Assembly: GCF_000960995.1 (NCBI RefSeq)
Contig: NZ_CP009433.1
Location: 62,001 to 126,000, forward strand
Length of the DNA stretch: 64,000 nt
Source of the DNA: Burkholderia glumae LMG 2196 = ATCC 33617
GTDB taxonomy: Bacteria > Pseudomonadota > Gammaproteobacteria > Burkholderiales > Burkholderiaceae
Direction of reading: 5' to 3'
Position 1 is the stretch's first letter, and every line of letters begins with the position of its first letter. Made by a program: the position numbers and the translations under genes. Shown piece after piece: positions 32,625 through 41,326 of this stretch. Below the pieces are notes generated by a model. The model was not told where the DNA came from, ran no database searches, and saw only the letters and a list, made by a program, of their open reading frames with translations.

Positions 32625-33664
32625 CTGCGCTCTCCGAGAATGGATGCATCGATGGCGGAATCGCGATCGCCATCGACAACGTCTGCGCCTCGCGAATGCA
32701 CCTCGCTTATCAACGAGGCGAGGGTGAGCAATTCGGCGTCGATCCGTCGCCGTGCGATTGGCCAGTAATGGCCACGAGGAATACCAGGCGCCTCGATGAG
32801 CCATTGAAGCTCGCCGCTATCCTTGAAGTTGGCGGTCATGTTCCACCGATAGGTCAACGTAATGTGCCGTTCCAACCAGAGCATTCGGTTGATCTTCAAG
32901 GCGAAGGCCTCAGGGGCCTCGAAAACGACGTATGGCCGCGACCGCCGTAAAGCGTGGCCCCCGCAGGACCAAAGCGTCCGCACGCCCGGAATGCGATTTA
33001 GCGCGTCACAAACAGGTCGGATCGCTGCGTCGATGGAGACATCGACCGGAATTTTCGCGTCCGCGCCCTGTCGGTTCTGGAATTCGCTACGCCACGTCAC
33101 GGCATGTAATGAGCGGAGCGCTTCGGCGGCCTTCATATAGCCGATTCTGTGCGCGATGCCCCTCAGGTCGGATAGCTCGGCTCCCAATGGTTTGCCGCTA
33201 TCGAAAGTGGTGGCACCCCGTAACGGAGGCGGAGAGCCGATGCAGTTCTGCCAGCCATAGAGACCGACTCGTGTGCTGTCGCGGCGATGCCGGCTGTAGT
33301 GAAGGAGCAGTTCGATCTGACCGTCGGGGAATGCCCTCCAACGATGAGTCAGGCCGGTAAAGAAACGCGCTCCTTCGGCTCGCCGAGTCACCTCCCGGAG
33401 AATGTGGGTCGCCGCTCCATCGTGGTAAATGCCGGGATAGATACGGGCCAGGTCAATCGCGTCGCGCAACGAAGGAATCCCGTCGACGTACGGGAACTCC
33501 GCATCTGAGTTGCTGCCGATGACGGAGTACCGAATCCGAGCAACATTCGTGCAAGACGCTAGTGGGGCCGCGCTGCTGCGGCGCCATTCCGCGTTGGACG
33601 GGCCGGTGCGTGTTAGCGGAAACCCAGCCAGCGGCCCTGAAAAATCGCGAATGGATTCGATCAT
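32621..33664 (-). CDS. Unknown protein inserted between traF and traH
   Basis: A 347-residue protein without a signal peptide, so probably cytoplasmic. It contains SLRDAIDLARIYPGIYHD and, in the second half, VCDALNRIPGVRTLWSCGGHALRRSRPYVVFEAPE, a block that looks conserved and may form a nucleotide- or metal-binding site. I do not recognise the family. It is locked into the operon: TGATGA at the traF junction and ATGA at traH. In F, traF, trbB and traH are near each other without such a gene, so this is a lineage-specific insertion. Confidence 0.6.
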   Translation of the reverse strand: MIESIRDFSGPLAGFPLTRTGPSNAEWRRSSAAPLASCTNVARIRYSVIGSNSDAEFPYVDGIPSLRDAIDLARIYPGIYHDGAATHILREVTRRAEGARFFTGLTHRWRAFPDGQIELLLHYSRHRRDSTRVGLYGWQNCIGSPPPLRGATTFDSGKPLGAELSDLRGIAHRIGYMKAAEALRSLHAVTWRSEFQNRQGADAKIPVDVSIDAAIRPVCDALNRIPGVRTLWSCGGHALRRSRPYVVFEAPEAFALKINRMLWLERHITLTYRWNMTANFKDSGELQWLIEAPGIPRGHYWPIARRRIDAELLTLASLISEVHSRGADVVDGDRDSAIDASILGERR

Positions 33665-34482
33665 CAGAAAAGCTCCCCAGGTTTAGAAGCAGTGAGAACG
33701 AAGATGCGATCGACGATGTCCTGAAGCGACAAGACTCCCGAGCCGATCATGGCGTGGTCGCCGGTCTCCTTCGACGCGATGAACAGCGCCGGCACTTGCT
33801 GCACGCCCCAAATCGCCGCCTGACCATGGTCCGCGGTCGGGTTCGGGAAATCCGGAATCCCCTGGCCATCGAGCGACACCGGCAACACGTCGATCCCGTA
33901 TCGATCCGCGAGCAAGCGAATGGTCGGGGCGAGCGCGTGGCAGTACGGGCAGTCGTGCCGGAAGAAGAAGATGAGCCCGTGCTTCTCAGCGAGCGCGCGC
34001 AGCTGCGCGTCCTGATCGTTATCGCGCGCCTGGTCGTAGGTGTGGACGGCAACGTTGTTGGTCGGCCGCTTGAGCGAGTAGTCGAGATCCGGGTTCTGCC
34101 AGACCACGCGCCGCGACACGTCCGCGTAGGTCGCGCTCTTTGCCATCACATACAGCTCGAGCCGCTTATACGATTTGACGTTCGCTTCGGTCGGGTCCAT
34201 CGTCGCGATGTCGAGCCGGTGCTTGAGGGCCGCGCGCATCTCATCGGCCGTCTTGAACCGGGAGAAGTCGTCGGGGTCCGCCGGCGCGGCCGCGCTCGCG
34301 ACCGCCGGGGCCGCCGGCTTGTCGTCGTCATCGCAATACCAGTTGAACTTCGCCTGACCGTCGCACTGCCACGCGGACGGGTAGTCGAGGTCATTGGCCT
34401 GCGCGCGGGGCGCGGCCAAAGCGGTATAGGCGGTGCACACCGCCATCAGCGCGGACACGAGAGGGCGTATCAACGCTCGCAT
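33664..34482 (-). CDS. traF: TraF, thioredoxin-like pilus assembly protein
   Basis: A 272-residue periplasmic F-type TraF. The signal peptide is MRALIRPLVSALMAVCTAYTALA. The mature part begins YPSAWQCDGQAKFNWYC, then FSRFKTADEMRAALKHRLDIATMDPTEANVKSYKRLELYVMAKSA, as in the family. The C-terminal thioredoxin fold has FFRHDCPYCHALAPTI (CPYC at about 176-179); F TraF lacks this redox pair while some relatives keep it. ATG 34482 has GGGAG upstream and overlaps the previous gene by 13 bases. It works with TraH and TraW in pilus assembly, and may also act as a disulfide enzyme here. Confidence 0.93.
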   Translation of the reverse strand: MRALIRPLVSALMAVCTAYTALAAPRAQANDLDYPSAWQCDGQAKFNWYCDDDDKPAAPAVASAAAPADPDDFSRFKTADEMRAALKHRLDIATMDPTEANVKSYKRLELYVMAKSATYADVSRRVVWQNPDLDYSLKRPTNNVAVHTYDQARDNDQDAQLRALAEKHGLIFFFRHDCPYCHALAPTIRLLADRYGIDVLPVSLDGQGIPDFPNPTADHGQAAIWGVQQVPALFIASKETGDHAMIGSGVLSLQDIVDRIFVLTASKPGELF

Positions 34483-34865
34483 GGGGTGCTCCCATCGGGG
34501 CTGATCAGGCACGGGAGCCGCCCTTCGGGGCCGTTCCAGCGCCAGCCTGAGATGTTCCCGTCGGCGCTGATCCCGCAGTTGCGCGCGATGCGCAGGTTCA
34601 GACATCCCACGGCAAGCGCGAGGTCGTCCTCGCATCGGACCTTCTCGTCTCGCGCCTTGGCAAGCGCGTGGACATGCGACCGATCCCATCGCATCAGGCG
34701 CAGGACGCGTACCCAAACTGAGTCACCCAAGGCAGCGTACTCATGCTGCTCCAGCCGCTTATGCGCGTGGTGCCAAGCCTCCGCTGCGGCAACAACCGCG
34801 TCCTTAAGGGCTGCGTGAAGCGTTGACGGCACTGTGGGCGGCAGGTTCGGCGAGAGCGTTGTCAT
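34470..34865 (-). CDS. Small protein of unknown function in the tra operon
   Basis: A 131-residue protein, ATG 34865 with AAGGAC upstream. It is helical (LHAALKDAVVAAAEAWHHAHKRLEQHEYAAL, RSHVHALAKARDEKVRCEDDLALAVGCLNLRIARNCG) and has no signal peptide. The tail (GWRWNGPEGRLPCLISPDGSTPCER) overlaps the traF start. No family recognised. It starts 23 bp after the stop of the preceding 135-residue gene. Confidence 0.5.
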   Translation of the reverse strand: MTTLSPNLPPTVPSTLHAALKDAVVAAAEAWHHAHKRLEQHEYAALGDSVWVRVLRLMRWDRSHVHALAKARDEKVRCEDDLALAVGCLNLRIARNCGISADGNISGWRWNGPEGRLPCLISPDGSTPCER

Positions 34866-34888
34866 CGTGACGGGTCCTTCGTTCTTGG

Positions 34889-35296
34889 TCAGTGGGAAGC
34901 AGCGTCCTGGGGAATTTGGCCGGCGGCGCCGGCACGCCCATCGCCAAGGCCGATCGGTGGAACACCGTCTCGGCAGTAATTCATCTGCATGTCGAGCTTC
35001 CCGGTGGTTTCGCCGGCCGCGGTCTGCACGCCGCGGATGTCGAACACGACGTCCAGCCGCTTACAGCCCGCGCGCGGGAGATCCCCGATCGGTCGCGCCG
35101 AGACGTAGACCGGCCCGTTCGCCGCCAGCTGCCGAGTCAGCGAATCGGCCAGCGGACCGCGCAGCGCGCCATACGACGAGCCTTGATCGATGGCGTCGGC
35201 GAGGATCGGCGCGAGCGACGTGTAGCTGCTCGCGGCGGCGAGTTGGCTGAAGGCGAGCAGCGCAATGCAGCCGGCCAGGTGGTAACGGGGGTTCAT
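34889..35296 (-). CDS. Small periplasmic protein after traN
   Basis: A 135-residue secreted protein: signal MNPRYHLAGCIALLAFSQLAAA, then SSYTSLAPILADAIDQGSSYGALRGPLADSLTRQL and a beta-rich part with two cysteines (RAGCKRLDVVFDIRGV, DMQMNYCRDG). Its ATG overlaps the stop of the second traN gene (ATGA). It may be an accessory subunit of the outer-membrane complex; no named family recognised. The second half (VSARPIGDLPRAGCKRLDV) has the look of a conserved transfer-operon accessory. Confidence 0.6.
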   Translation of the reverse strand: MNPRYHLAGCIALLAFSQLAAASSYTSLAPILADAIDQGSSYGALRGPLADSLTRQLAANGPVYVSARPIGDLPRAGCKRLDVVFDIRGVQTAAGETTGKLDMQMNYCRDGVPPIGLGDGRAGAAGQIPQDAASH

Positions 35297-36558
35297 TGAG
35301 ACGCTCCCTTGCCGGAGGACATCTGTTGCTGGATGGTCTGGAGAATCGCGCCCTGATCCACCGCCTTGGACTGGATCGAATTGACGAACTCGGTGAAGTC
35401 GATCTTCGAGAAATCGACGTGCTGCAGCTGATCCGCCGTCAGGCCGCTGCAGCCGGCGAAGGGCACGCCGAGCTGGGCCTTGCCCTGCTGGTTGACGATC
35501 TTCGCGATGAGCGAGTTGAAGCAGCAGTAGCTTTTCTTTTCCTCGACGCACACGCCTAGCACCTTGCTCGAGCAGCCCTGGGCGTACTGCACGCATAGGT
35601 TCTGTCCGCGCTTGAGGCTCAGGACCTGTTCGTCTTGCGTGCAGGCAAGCCACATCTGAATCAGCTGCGCAGCAATCTCGGCGCCGAAAACGTACGGATT
35701 GAATCCGACGAAGTTGATGCCATTGGTCAGTGAGAACGAGAACTGAAAGCCGTAGGCGCCGAAATTGCCGGAGCCGGCGAGCACCTTGTCTGCCCACGAT
35801 CCCATCTGCTGCAGCCCCTGGTTGACCAGCGTGCTGTCGACCGTCTGGTAGAGCTGGTCGTACACATACTTGGAGCCGAGCGCGATGCCCTGTTTCGCGG
35901 TCGTGCCGGCGATCGACAGCCCGGCGCTGACCGCGGCGCTACCAATGGCGTTGTTCGTGTAGGCGCCGCCGCCGCCGTTGCTCGTGCAGCAGCTCTTGAT
36001 TTCGGCACCGCCGAGCACCTTGATCGTGCAACTGCTGTCGTAGCCCTTGAAGATGTTTACGTTGCCGGCGGCATCGACCCCATAGGCGCCCGCCTCGCGG
36101 CCGGTTTCGAGGCCGGTCACCACCTGGCCAAGTGCGTTATCAGGCTTGCTCGACGACGTGAAGCAGCCGGCGCCAGGTGCGCACATGGTGTTCGTGCATT
36201 GCGTCACCGTGGTCGTGTGCGCCGGCGTGTCGACACATTGGTACGTGTACTGCCATGTGTCGCAGGTGTTCGGCGACGCGTCGTTGTACGACAGGCATTG
36301 CTGCCCGACCATGCCACAGCCCTCCTGGCGCAGCGGAGCGCAGTCGTCCACGGCGTTGGCCGCTTGGCACTGGTACGTGTCCTGGTAGTTCCAGCAGTCG
36401 GCGTAGACGGGAATGCCGTTGATCGTGCGCGTGCCGGCCGGCTCGACGCAGGTCTCCCCGGTGCGCTGGCAGGTCGGCACCGCGCTCGCCACGCCTGGGC
36501 TGGCCAGGAGGGACACGAGCAGGGTGGCTGGGAGGGCGCAACGCAGCGTGATCGTCAT
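35293..36558 (-). CDS. traN: TraN, C-terminal-half protein (second of two)
   Basis: A 421-residue Cys-rich outer-membrane protein. It has its own signal peptide (MTITLRCALPATLLVSLLASPGVASA). The Cys-rich block (CQRTGETCVEPAGTRTINGI, CWNYQDTYQC, CGMVGQQCLSYN) and the C-terminal part (VYDQLYQTVDSTLVNQGLQQMGSWADKVL, CVEEKKSYCCFNSLIAKIVNQQGKAQLG) correspond to the C-terminal half of F-type TraN. TraN stabilises mating pairs by contacting recipient outer-membrane proteins. The gene overlaps the preceding N-half gene by four bases, so TraN is made as two separately exported chains here. About two dozen cysteines imply heavy disulfide bonding. Confidence 0.88.
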   Translation of the reverse strand: MTITLRCALPATLLVSLLASPGVASAVPTCQRTGETCVEPAGTRTINGIPVYADCWNYQDTYQCQAANAVDDCAPLRQEGCGMVGQQCLSYNDASPNTCDTWQYTYQCVDTPAHTTTVTQCTNTMCAPGAGCFTSSSKPDNALGQVVTGLETGREAGAYGVDAAGNVNIFKGYDSSCTIKVLGGAEIKSCCTSNGGGGAYTNNAIGSAAVSAGLSIAGTTAKQGIALGSKYVYDQLYQTVDSTLVNQGLQQMGSWADKVLAGSGNFGAYGFQFSFSLTNGINFVGFNPYVFGAEIAAQLIQMWLACTQDEQVLSLKRGQNLCVQYAQGCSSKVLGVCVEEKKSYCCFNSLIAKIVNQQGKAQLGVPFAGCSGLTADQLQHVDFSKIDFTEFVNSIQSKAVDQGAILQTIQQQMSSGKGASQ

Positions 36559-37853
36559 TGAGCGGCCCTCTGCTCAAACGACGTGCACTGATCGTCCCAG
36601 TTCGGCGTGCAGACCGCAGTGCAGATTTGATTGATCGTCAGCTGCGCGATCGCCTCACCGCCGCCCACATCGCCGTATCCACCGATCGCGGCCTGGACCT
36701 CGATAGTGTTCACGCCTTCGTGCAGGTATCGCCGGATATCGGTGTTGGGCGTGACGGTCGATGGGTTGCCCTCATAGTGGCTCTGGAAGGTAAAGAAGCT
36801 CTGGTATTCGGTGAGCCCGCCGTCCGCCGTGAACGCCGTCTTGTCGGAACACACGTTGCGGATGCCGTTCGCGCCGAGGCTGCTCACGAAGGTTGCGCCA
36901 GCCACTGGCGCCGCGAGATAGCCCTGGCTCCGCGTCCCGCTGGTCCCGTCCTCGCCACCGCCAGTGGTGCCAGGTACGAGTATTGGCCCGCACTGCAGCA
37001 CGCGGCCGCCATCGGGCGCGTCCGTGTAGACCGTCACGCCGTTGATGTCCACGCTGCGCAGCGTGTTGTTGGCCGTGACCTTGCTGAGCACGGCCGTGCC
37101 GATCTGGCTCAGGTTCTGGATCGTGAACGACATCGACCCGGACTGCGTGAAGCCGGTATAGCCGGTGTTGTCGTGATACCCCGTGTCGGCACCGAAATTC
37201 CAGAGTGCGGAATTCGACGCGAGGCGGGAGGCGAAGCCACCGCTGAAGCTGCCCTCGACCACGCCACCGGCGGCACACCCCTGGTATGGCTCGCTGCAGA
37301 TCGGGTTGTAGATACGCGTGCAGGTATAGGTCTGCGTTCCCACCGCCTGCTCGCAGGTCTCCTGCTTATAGGTGGCGGGCACGCTAGTCGTCACGTTGTG
37401 GCAATCCTGCGTTCCGGTCGTGATGCCAGGGTTGCGGATCGTTCCCGCGCTGCCGGTGACGATCGGGTCGCTGGCGCCGAGCGGCATCTTGTTGGGCGGC
37501 TTGTTGGCCAGATAGTTGACCGCGTCGCACTCCTGCTGCCAGTACGCGCTCGGATTGGCCGGGCGCGTCGCGCAGTCGGCCTCCTTGCCGGTGCCGGCCG
37601 GTCCGAGCGTGCCCTGACCGTTCCCATACAGGGGCGTGAGCTCGCCATCCTGGTTCGTGTAATTCGGAACGTTCGCCCCGCCCGTCGCGATCGAGCCCTT
37701 GGCGCTGGTCATACCCGACGTCCCTACCTGCTGACCCTGCGCGAAGGCAGAGCTCGTCGACGCGCTATCGGCGAGCGCACGCACGCCGAACGCCGCCGCG
37801 GCTGTGGCGATCGCAAGGGGCGCGAAGCGCGCGAGGCGGGATTGGATGGTCAT
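36555..37853 (-). CDS. traN: TraN, N-terminal-half protein (first of two)
   Basis: A 432-residue secreted protein: signal (MTIQSRLARFAPLAIATAAAAFGVRALA), then LNFG/TGxx-type low-complexity, a segment CDAVNYLANKPPNKMP and GTQDCHNVTTSVPATYKQETCEQAV followed by TYTCTRIYNPIC, and a beta-rich domain (SGSMSFTIQNLSQIGTAVLSKVTANNTLRSVDINGVTVYTD). This is the N-terminal half and recognition-type region of TraN family proteins. ATG 37853 overlaps the trbC stop (TGATG). Its stop overlaps the next gene's ATG, so both halves are made together and probably assemble as one receptor-binding unit. Confidence 0.85.
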   Translation of the reverse strand: MTIQSRLARFAPLAIATAAAAFGVRALADSASTSSAFAQGQQVGTSGMTSAKGSIATGGANVPNYTNQDGELTPLYGNGQGTLGPAGTGKEADCATRPANPSAYWQQECDAVNYLANKPPNKMPLGASDPIVTGSAGTIRNPGITTGTQDCHNVTTSVPATYKQETCEQAVGTQTYTCTRIYNPICSEPYQGCAAGGVVEGSFSGGFASRLASNSALWNFGADTGYHDNTGYTGFTQSGSMSFTIQNLSQIGTAVLSKVTANNTLRSVDINGVTVYTDAPDGGRVLQCGPILVPGTTGGGEDGTSGTRSQGYLAAPVAGATFVSSLGANGIRNVCSDKTAFTADGGLTEYQSFFTFQSHYEGNPSTVTPNTDIRRYLHEGVNTIEVQAAIGGYGDVGGGEAIAQLTINQICTAVCTPNWDDQCTSFEQRAAQ

Positions 37854-38644
37854 CACTCGACGTCGCCCAGCGCGCGGAGGTAGCGGCCCGCGTTCGCCGC
37901 GAACGCCGGGCTGTGGTCGACGATCTGCCGCAGTGCATAACCCGGGGTCACGTCGCCCGAGACGGACACGAATGTTTGCGGCAACGCGCAGCCGCTGCTA
38001 TCGACCTGGTTGCCCGCATCGCCGCCTTGGGTCACCACGAACGCCGGCACGCGCGAAACGCGATACTGGGTGAACGCCTTCGGATTGACGACGATGCCGC
38101 CGGAGGCGACACCGAGGCGCTGCATTTCCGCGGCCGTCGCCTTGAGCGAGTCGTCCTTGAATCCGCGGAAGACGACGGTGCCGCCGGCGATGTGCATCGT
38201 CTTGATGAGCCGCACGAGCGACGCGTCAGGCATCGAGAAGCTCGCAAAGGCGACGAACGAGTCGGTCACGCGGCGCTGCATGCGACCTTCGTAGCGTTTG
38301 GCGATTGCGAGCGGGTCGGCGCTGGCCGCCGGCCGGGCCGGCGTTGGGAGGTTCGGGAAGTCGTTGCCGTCGTGGGCCGCCTTCGCCGCCGCGTCGCGCA
38401 TCTGTTGCTGCCGATCGCCCTGGATGCGCGCCATCTCGGCATCGATGGCGGTGTCCGTTGGCATCGCGCCGTGGTAGCGCGCGGCGCCGCTCGCCGCGGC
38501 ATCGAACGTCGCCCGCCGGCCGGCATTGACGCGCTGCTGCTCACGGGCGAGCGCGTCGCTGGAGAGCGTCTGCGCCTGGGTGATGACGGGCAGGAGGAAG
38601 CTCGCGGCCGCCGCGGCGACAATGAGGCGAGTGGTGGGGCTCAT
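37853..38644 (-). CDS. trbC: TrbC, F-type pilus assembly protein
   Basis: A 263-residue periplasmic protein. Signal peptide MSPTTRLIVAAAAASFLLPVITQAQ. The C-terminal domain is the F-type TrbC pattern: VTDSFVAFASFSMPDASLVRLIKTMHIAGGTVVFRGFKDDSLKATAAEMQRL, GIVVNPKAFTQYRVSRVPAFVV, then YALRQIVDHSP. It is thioredoxin-like in outline and acts with TraW and TraN in pilus assembly. Start overlaps the traU stop by four bases. The extra N-terminal helical part is longer than in F TrbC and resembles a fused coiled coil. Confidence 0.92.
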   Translation of the reverse strand: MSPTTRLIVAAAAASFLLPVITQAQTLSSDALAREQQRVNAGRRATFDAAASGAARYHGAMPTDTAIDAEMARIQGDRQQQMRDAAAKAAHDGNDFPNLPTPARPAASADPLAIAKRYEGRMQRRVTDSFVAFASFSMPDASLVRLIKTMHIAGGTVVFRGFKDDSLKATAAEMQRLGVASGGIVVNPKAFTQYRVSRVPAFVVTQGGDAGNQVDSSGCALPQTFVSVSGDVTPGYALRQIVDHSPAFAANAGRYLRALGDVE

Positions 38645-39672
38645 TGGGGGAGGTCTCCGAGGTTGGCGCCCTGGCAGCAGTTGCGCTTGCGGAAGACCTC
38701 GTAGGCGAAGTCCTCGCCGGTGTACGGAATCATCTTGCCGGCGCCCCAAAGAGCCGACGTGCGGCCGTAGGGCTGGCAGCATTGGCCATTGATTTCGTCG
38801 GTCTGTGCGACCGGGTAGAGCATCGTGTACTTGTACTGCGTCTTGTCCATCACGGGCTGGAGGTAGTACCCGCACATCGCGCCGTCGCCAGTGGTGCCCC
38901 ACATCAAACCTTCGCGGTGAAGCTTGGCGGTCATGCGCTCGACCAACAGAGACGACGCCTGGACGGCCGATACATGCGCCTGGACGTGGCCGTTGAATGG
39001 GTAGATCGAGCCATTGCAGCCGGCGCACCAGAACAGCAGGTTGCTGCCGAAGCCGAGCGACGACAGAACGCAGTCGCCGGCGCAGGCCGCCTGAGCGACG
39101 GGGCTGCCGAAGAGATACGTCTCCGGCTCGAGGAGCATGGTCAGATCGTCGTCGCTCCAGGTCGGGTCGACCTCGGTGAGATACGCGACGTCGAAGCTGC
39201 CTGTTTCCATGCAGGGATCGTCGAGCAGGATCTCGGTGTAGTACATCACCGGGTCCGTGTACCAGTGGACCTGATAGAAGCTCTGGCGCGTGTTGTCTTG
39301 CTGCAGGCGCACGTCGCCCTCGGGCGCCGAGATGCCGGGGTTGAGCGAGATACCGCCCAGCGAGACGAAGCAATAGGGCGAGCGGGTGACGTCGACGCGG
39401 CGCACCGGCTCCCAGAAGCTGAACTTCACGCCGAAGGTGCCGTTGCAGAAGCAGAGGAAGCCGCCGGGATTGGACGTATCGTCCTGGCCCATGCTGAAGA
39501 GCGTCACGTCGCCGATCGCCATCGGGAAGGCGCACTCCCAGCAGATGTCGGTGACAGGATTGGCGAAGCGACCCACGCACTGGCCGGCGTCGGCGGAAGT
39601 TGCGAAGCCAAACGACATCGCGACGAACGCGAATGCCAGAAGGCATCGATGGAGACTGGACGGTTGCCTCAT
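38641..39672 (-). CDS. traU: TraU, mating-pair stabilisation protein
   Basis: A 343-residue Cys-rich periplasmic TraU. Signal MRQPSSLHRCLLAFAFVAMSFGFATSADA. The conserved family blocks are CVGRFANPVTDICWECAFPMAIGD, GGFLCFCNGTFGVKFSFWEPVRRVDVTRSPYCFVSLGG and QSFYQVHWYTDPVMYYTEIL. TraU works in DNA transfer and mating-pair stabilisation and needs disulfide formation. Length matches F TraU closely. Both ends are ATGA overlaps. Confidence 0.96.
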   Translation of the reverse strand: MRQPSSLHRCLLAFAFVAMSFGFATSADAGQCVGRFANPVTDICWECAFPMAIGDVTLFSMGQDDTSNPGGFLCFCNGTFGVKFSFWEPVRRVDVTRSPYCFVSLGGISLNPGISAPEGDVRLQQDNTRQSFYQVHWYTDPVMYYTEILLDDPCMETGSFDVAYLTEVDPTWSDDDLTMLLEPETYLFGSPVAQAACAGDCVLSSLGFGSNLLFWCAGCNGSIYPFNGHVQAHVSAVQASSLLVERMTAKLHREGLMWGTTGDGAMCGYYLQPVMDKTQYKYTMLYPVAQTDEINGQCCQPYGRTSALWGAGKMIPYTGEDFAYEVFRKRNCCQGANLGDLPQ

Positions 39673-40631
39673 GACTGCAACCAGCCGAACCAGTTAGCGA
39701 TATGGGCGACCCCAGTACCGAAGAGGTAGAAGCCGTACAGCGCAAGAACACAGACGAAAAGTGCCGCCGGAATTGATGCGCAAAGGAGCACGAGTTCCTT
39801 CACAAAGCTCCCGAAAGAGGGTGGACCCTCGGTCTTCTGAGTGGCATCGCTCGATATCACCCCGGTTTCGCGCCCCGATGCCATCGGCTGCGCCTCTGCC
39901 GTTTCCCCCGGTACCGGCTCGACGCTGAGATGCTTGCGGATGCACAGTCGCATCCGCACCAGCACTTCGTCCGCGCCTGCGAACGTCAAACGGTCCACCA
40001 TGACTTTTTCACGATCCGCCGGGCCATCTGCGTCTTGCGCGACGATCATGTAGAGGCGCGGCTCGGGGGCGTCCGGGGCTTGGCTCATTGGCTTCGCGGC
40101 AAACCGCCGAACATCCGTTGCATATGCGTCCGCGCGCCAGACGCACGTCACAATCAGGTCGTCGGCGGTCATCACCAGTTGGTCTCTCGTCACATCGATG
40201 ACGATTTGCGCGGGGTCACGCGGCGTCATATCGCGGGCAGGCAGGGCGTTCACGTCAGGGGCTCCCACAGCCGCTATGCCTCCCGCACGGTTCCCTTTCC
40301 CTTCCCAGCGCCAGGCCGCAGCGCGAAGGCGCTCATCTGTCGATGGTCCCGTCTTGAGGTGAATGCCCTGCACGGACAGCGACTCGAGAATCGCGTCGAG
40401 CGCCGTGTCGCGGTCCTTCGCACTCCCGGCCTGGTGAATCGCTTGGGCGAGGGCGGCTTTCAGTTCGAAGGAGACGAACGTCGCGTCACCCTCTTGGACG
40501 AAATTGCAATCGAGTCGCTCGGCTTCGAGCTGGATCGCACCCAATATCGATTGGGTGTTCGACAAACCAAGATGGCTCACTATGTCCACAACGTTGTGGT
40601 GGGTGATATCCACCCGAGCTGATTCGGTCAC
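39669..40631 (-). CDS. Membrane-anchored protein of unknown function between traW and traU
   Basis: A 320-residue protein from GTG 40631. The N-terminal 200 residues are soluble (VVDIVSHLGLSNTQSILGAIQLEAERLDCNFVQEGD; helical and basic later), the middle is charged, and one C-terminal membrane helix is present (LVLLCASIPAALFVCVLALYGFYLFG), ending in ANWFGWLQS. It is thus tail-anchored with the bulk in the cytoplasm. The N-terminal motif QLEAERLDCNFVQEGD..VSFELK may be a nucleic-acid-binding ribbon type. No family recognised. Stop overlaps traU start. Confidence 0.55.
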   Translation of the reverse strand: MTESARVDITHHNVVDIVSHLGLSNTQSILGAIQLEAERLDCNFVQEGDATFVSFELKAALAQAIHQAGSAKDRDTALDAILESLSVQGIHLKTGPSTDERLRAAAWRWEGKGNRAGGIAAVGAPDVNALPARDMTPRDPAQIVIDVTRDQLVMTADDLIVTCVWRADAYATDVRRFAAKPMSQAPDAPEPRLYMIVAQDADGPADREKVMVDRLTFAGADEVLVRMRLCIRKHLSVEPVPGETAEAQPMASGRETGVISSDATQKTEGPPSFGSFVKELVLLCASIPAALFVCVLALYGFYLFGTGVAHIANWFGWLQS

Positions 40632-40679
40632 TGCTGTTCCCCGTTCATGTCTGATTGATCGCGCATAAGTTGGGTCCGG

Positions 40680-41300
40680 TCACCGCAGTTGTGCGGCCGG
40701 CTCCTCCTCGAGCAGCAGTTGGTTGCCGCGCTGGCTGATCACCGCCGGCACACGCGTGATGCCGAATCGCTGCGTGAGACGCCCTTGCTGGTCGAAGTAC
40801 ACCTGCCGCTTCCATGACTTCGTGAGGTCGAACCATGAGCCGCCGATGAGGATCGGCTTCACGGCAGCGCCATCGCGATCGGCCAACGCGCGAGCCGCCT
40901 TGACCTGCGCGGGGTCGCGGCCGTCGAAGAACACCAGGCGCTCGTGCAGCGTGACGATGTCGAGCGGATTGATGCGAGTGCCGGCGGGCACGATCACGGC
41001 GCCCTCGTCGTTCAGCACCGGCTTGGAGTACGTGACGGTTGGATCGATGAGGCGCTGGGCGTACTCGGTCACCGTCGAGACGCCCGGCACCGCCGGCATG
41101 TCGGTGATGTCGTGCATCGCGCGGCGACGCGCGCGATGCTCGAGCGCGGCCAGTCCGCCGCTGGCCTGCAGCTGCGCGAGGCGGTGTTTGAGCATGGCCA
41201 CCGCGTCGTGCTCGGCGATCGGATAGGTCGGGCCAACCACACCCAAATCCTCGGCGTGGGCAGGCAGGCCCAGGCACCCGGCTGCCATAGCCGCGATCAC
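40680..41300 (-). CDS. traW: TraW, F-type pilus assembly protein
   Basis: About 206 residues. The mature part is clear TraW: EDLGVVGPTYPIAEHDAVAMLKHRLAQL, YAQRLIDPTVTYSKPVLNDEGAVIVPAGTRINPLDIVTLHERLVFFDGRDPAQV and RQVYFDQQGRLTQRFGITRVPAVISQRGNQLLLEE. A signal peptide (AVIAAMAAGCLGLPAHA) precedes it. The start is not settled: GTG 41300 and ATG 41288 give short signals without a basic N-region, and neither has a ribosome binding site. A non-ATG start further upstream, overlapping the previous gene, would add a basic SAARRAAP part. It partners TraF and TrbC in the periplasm. Confidence 0.88.
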   Translation of the reverse strand: MIAAMAAGCLGLPAHAEDLGVVGPTYPIAEHDAVAMLKHRLAQLQASGGLAALEHRARRRAMHDITDMPAVPGVSTVTEYAQRLIDPTVTYSKPVLNDEGAVIVPAGTRINPLDIVTLHERLVFFDGRDPAQVKAARALADRDGAAVKPILIGGSWFDLTKSWKRQVYFDQQGRLTQRFGITRVPAVISQRGNQLLLEEEPAAQLR

Positions 41301-41326
41301 GGCGGGTGCGGCGCGCCGAGCGGCGC

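Noticed and set aside
31182..32768. Plus-strand ORF of 528 codons
   Set aside because: Shadow of traH; the minus-strand gene has a signal peptide, family motifs and coupled starts.
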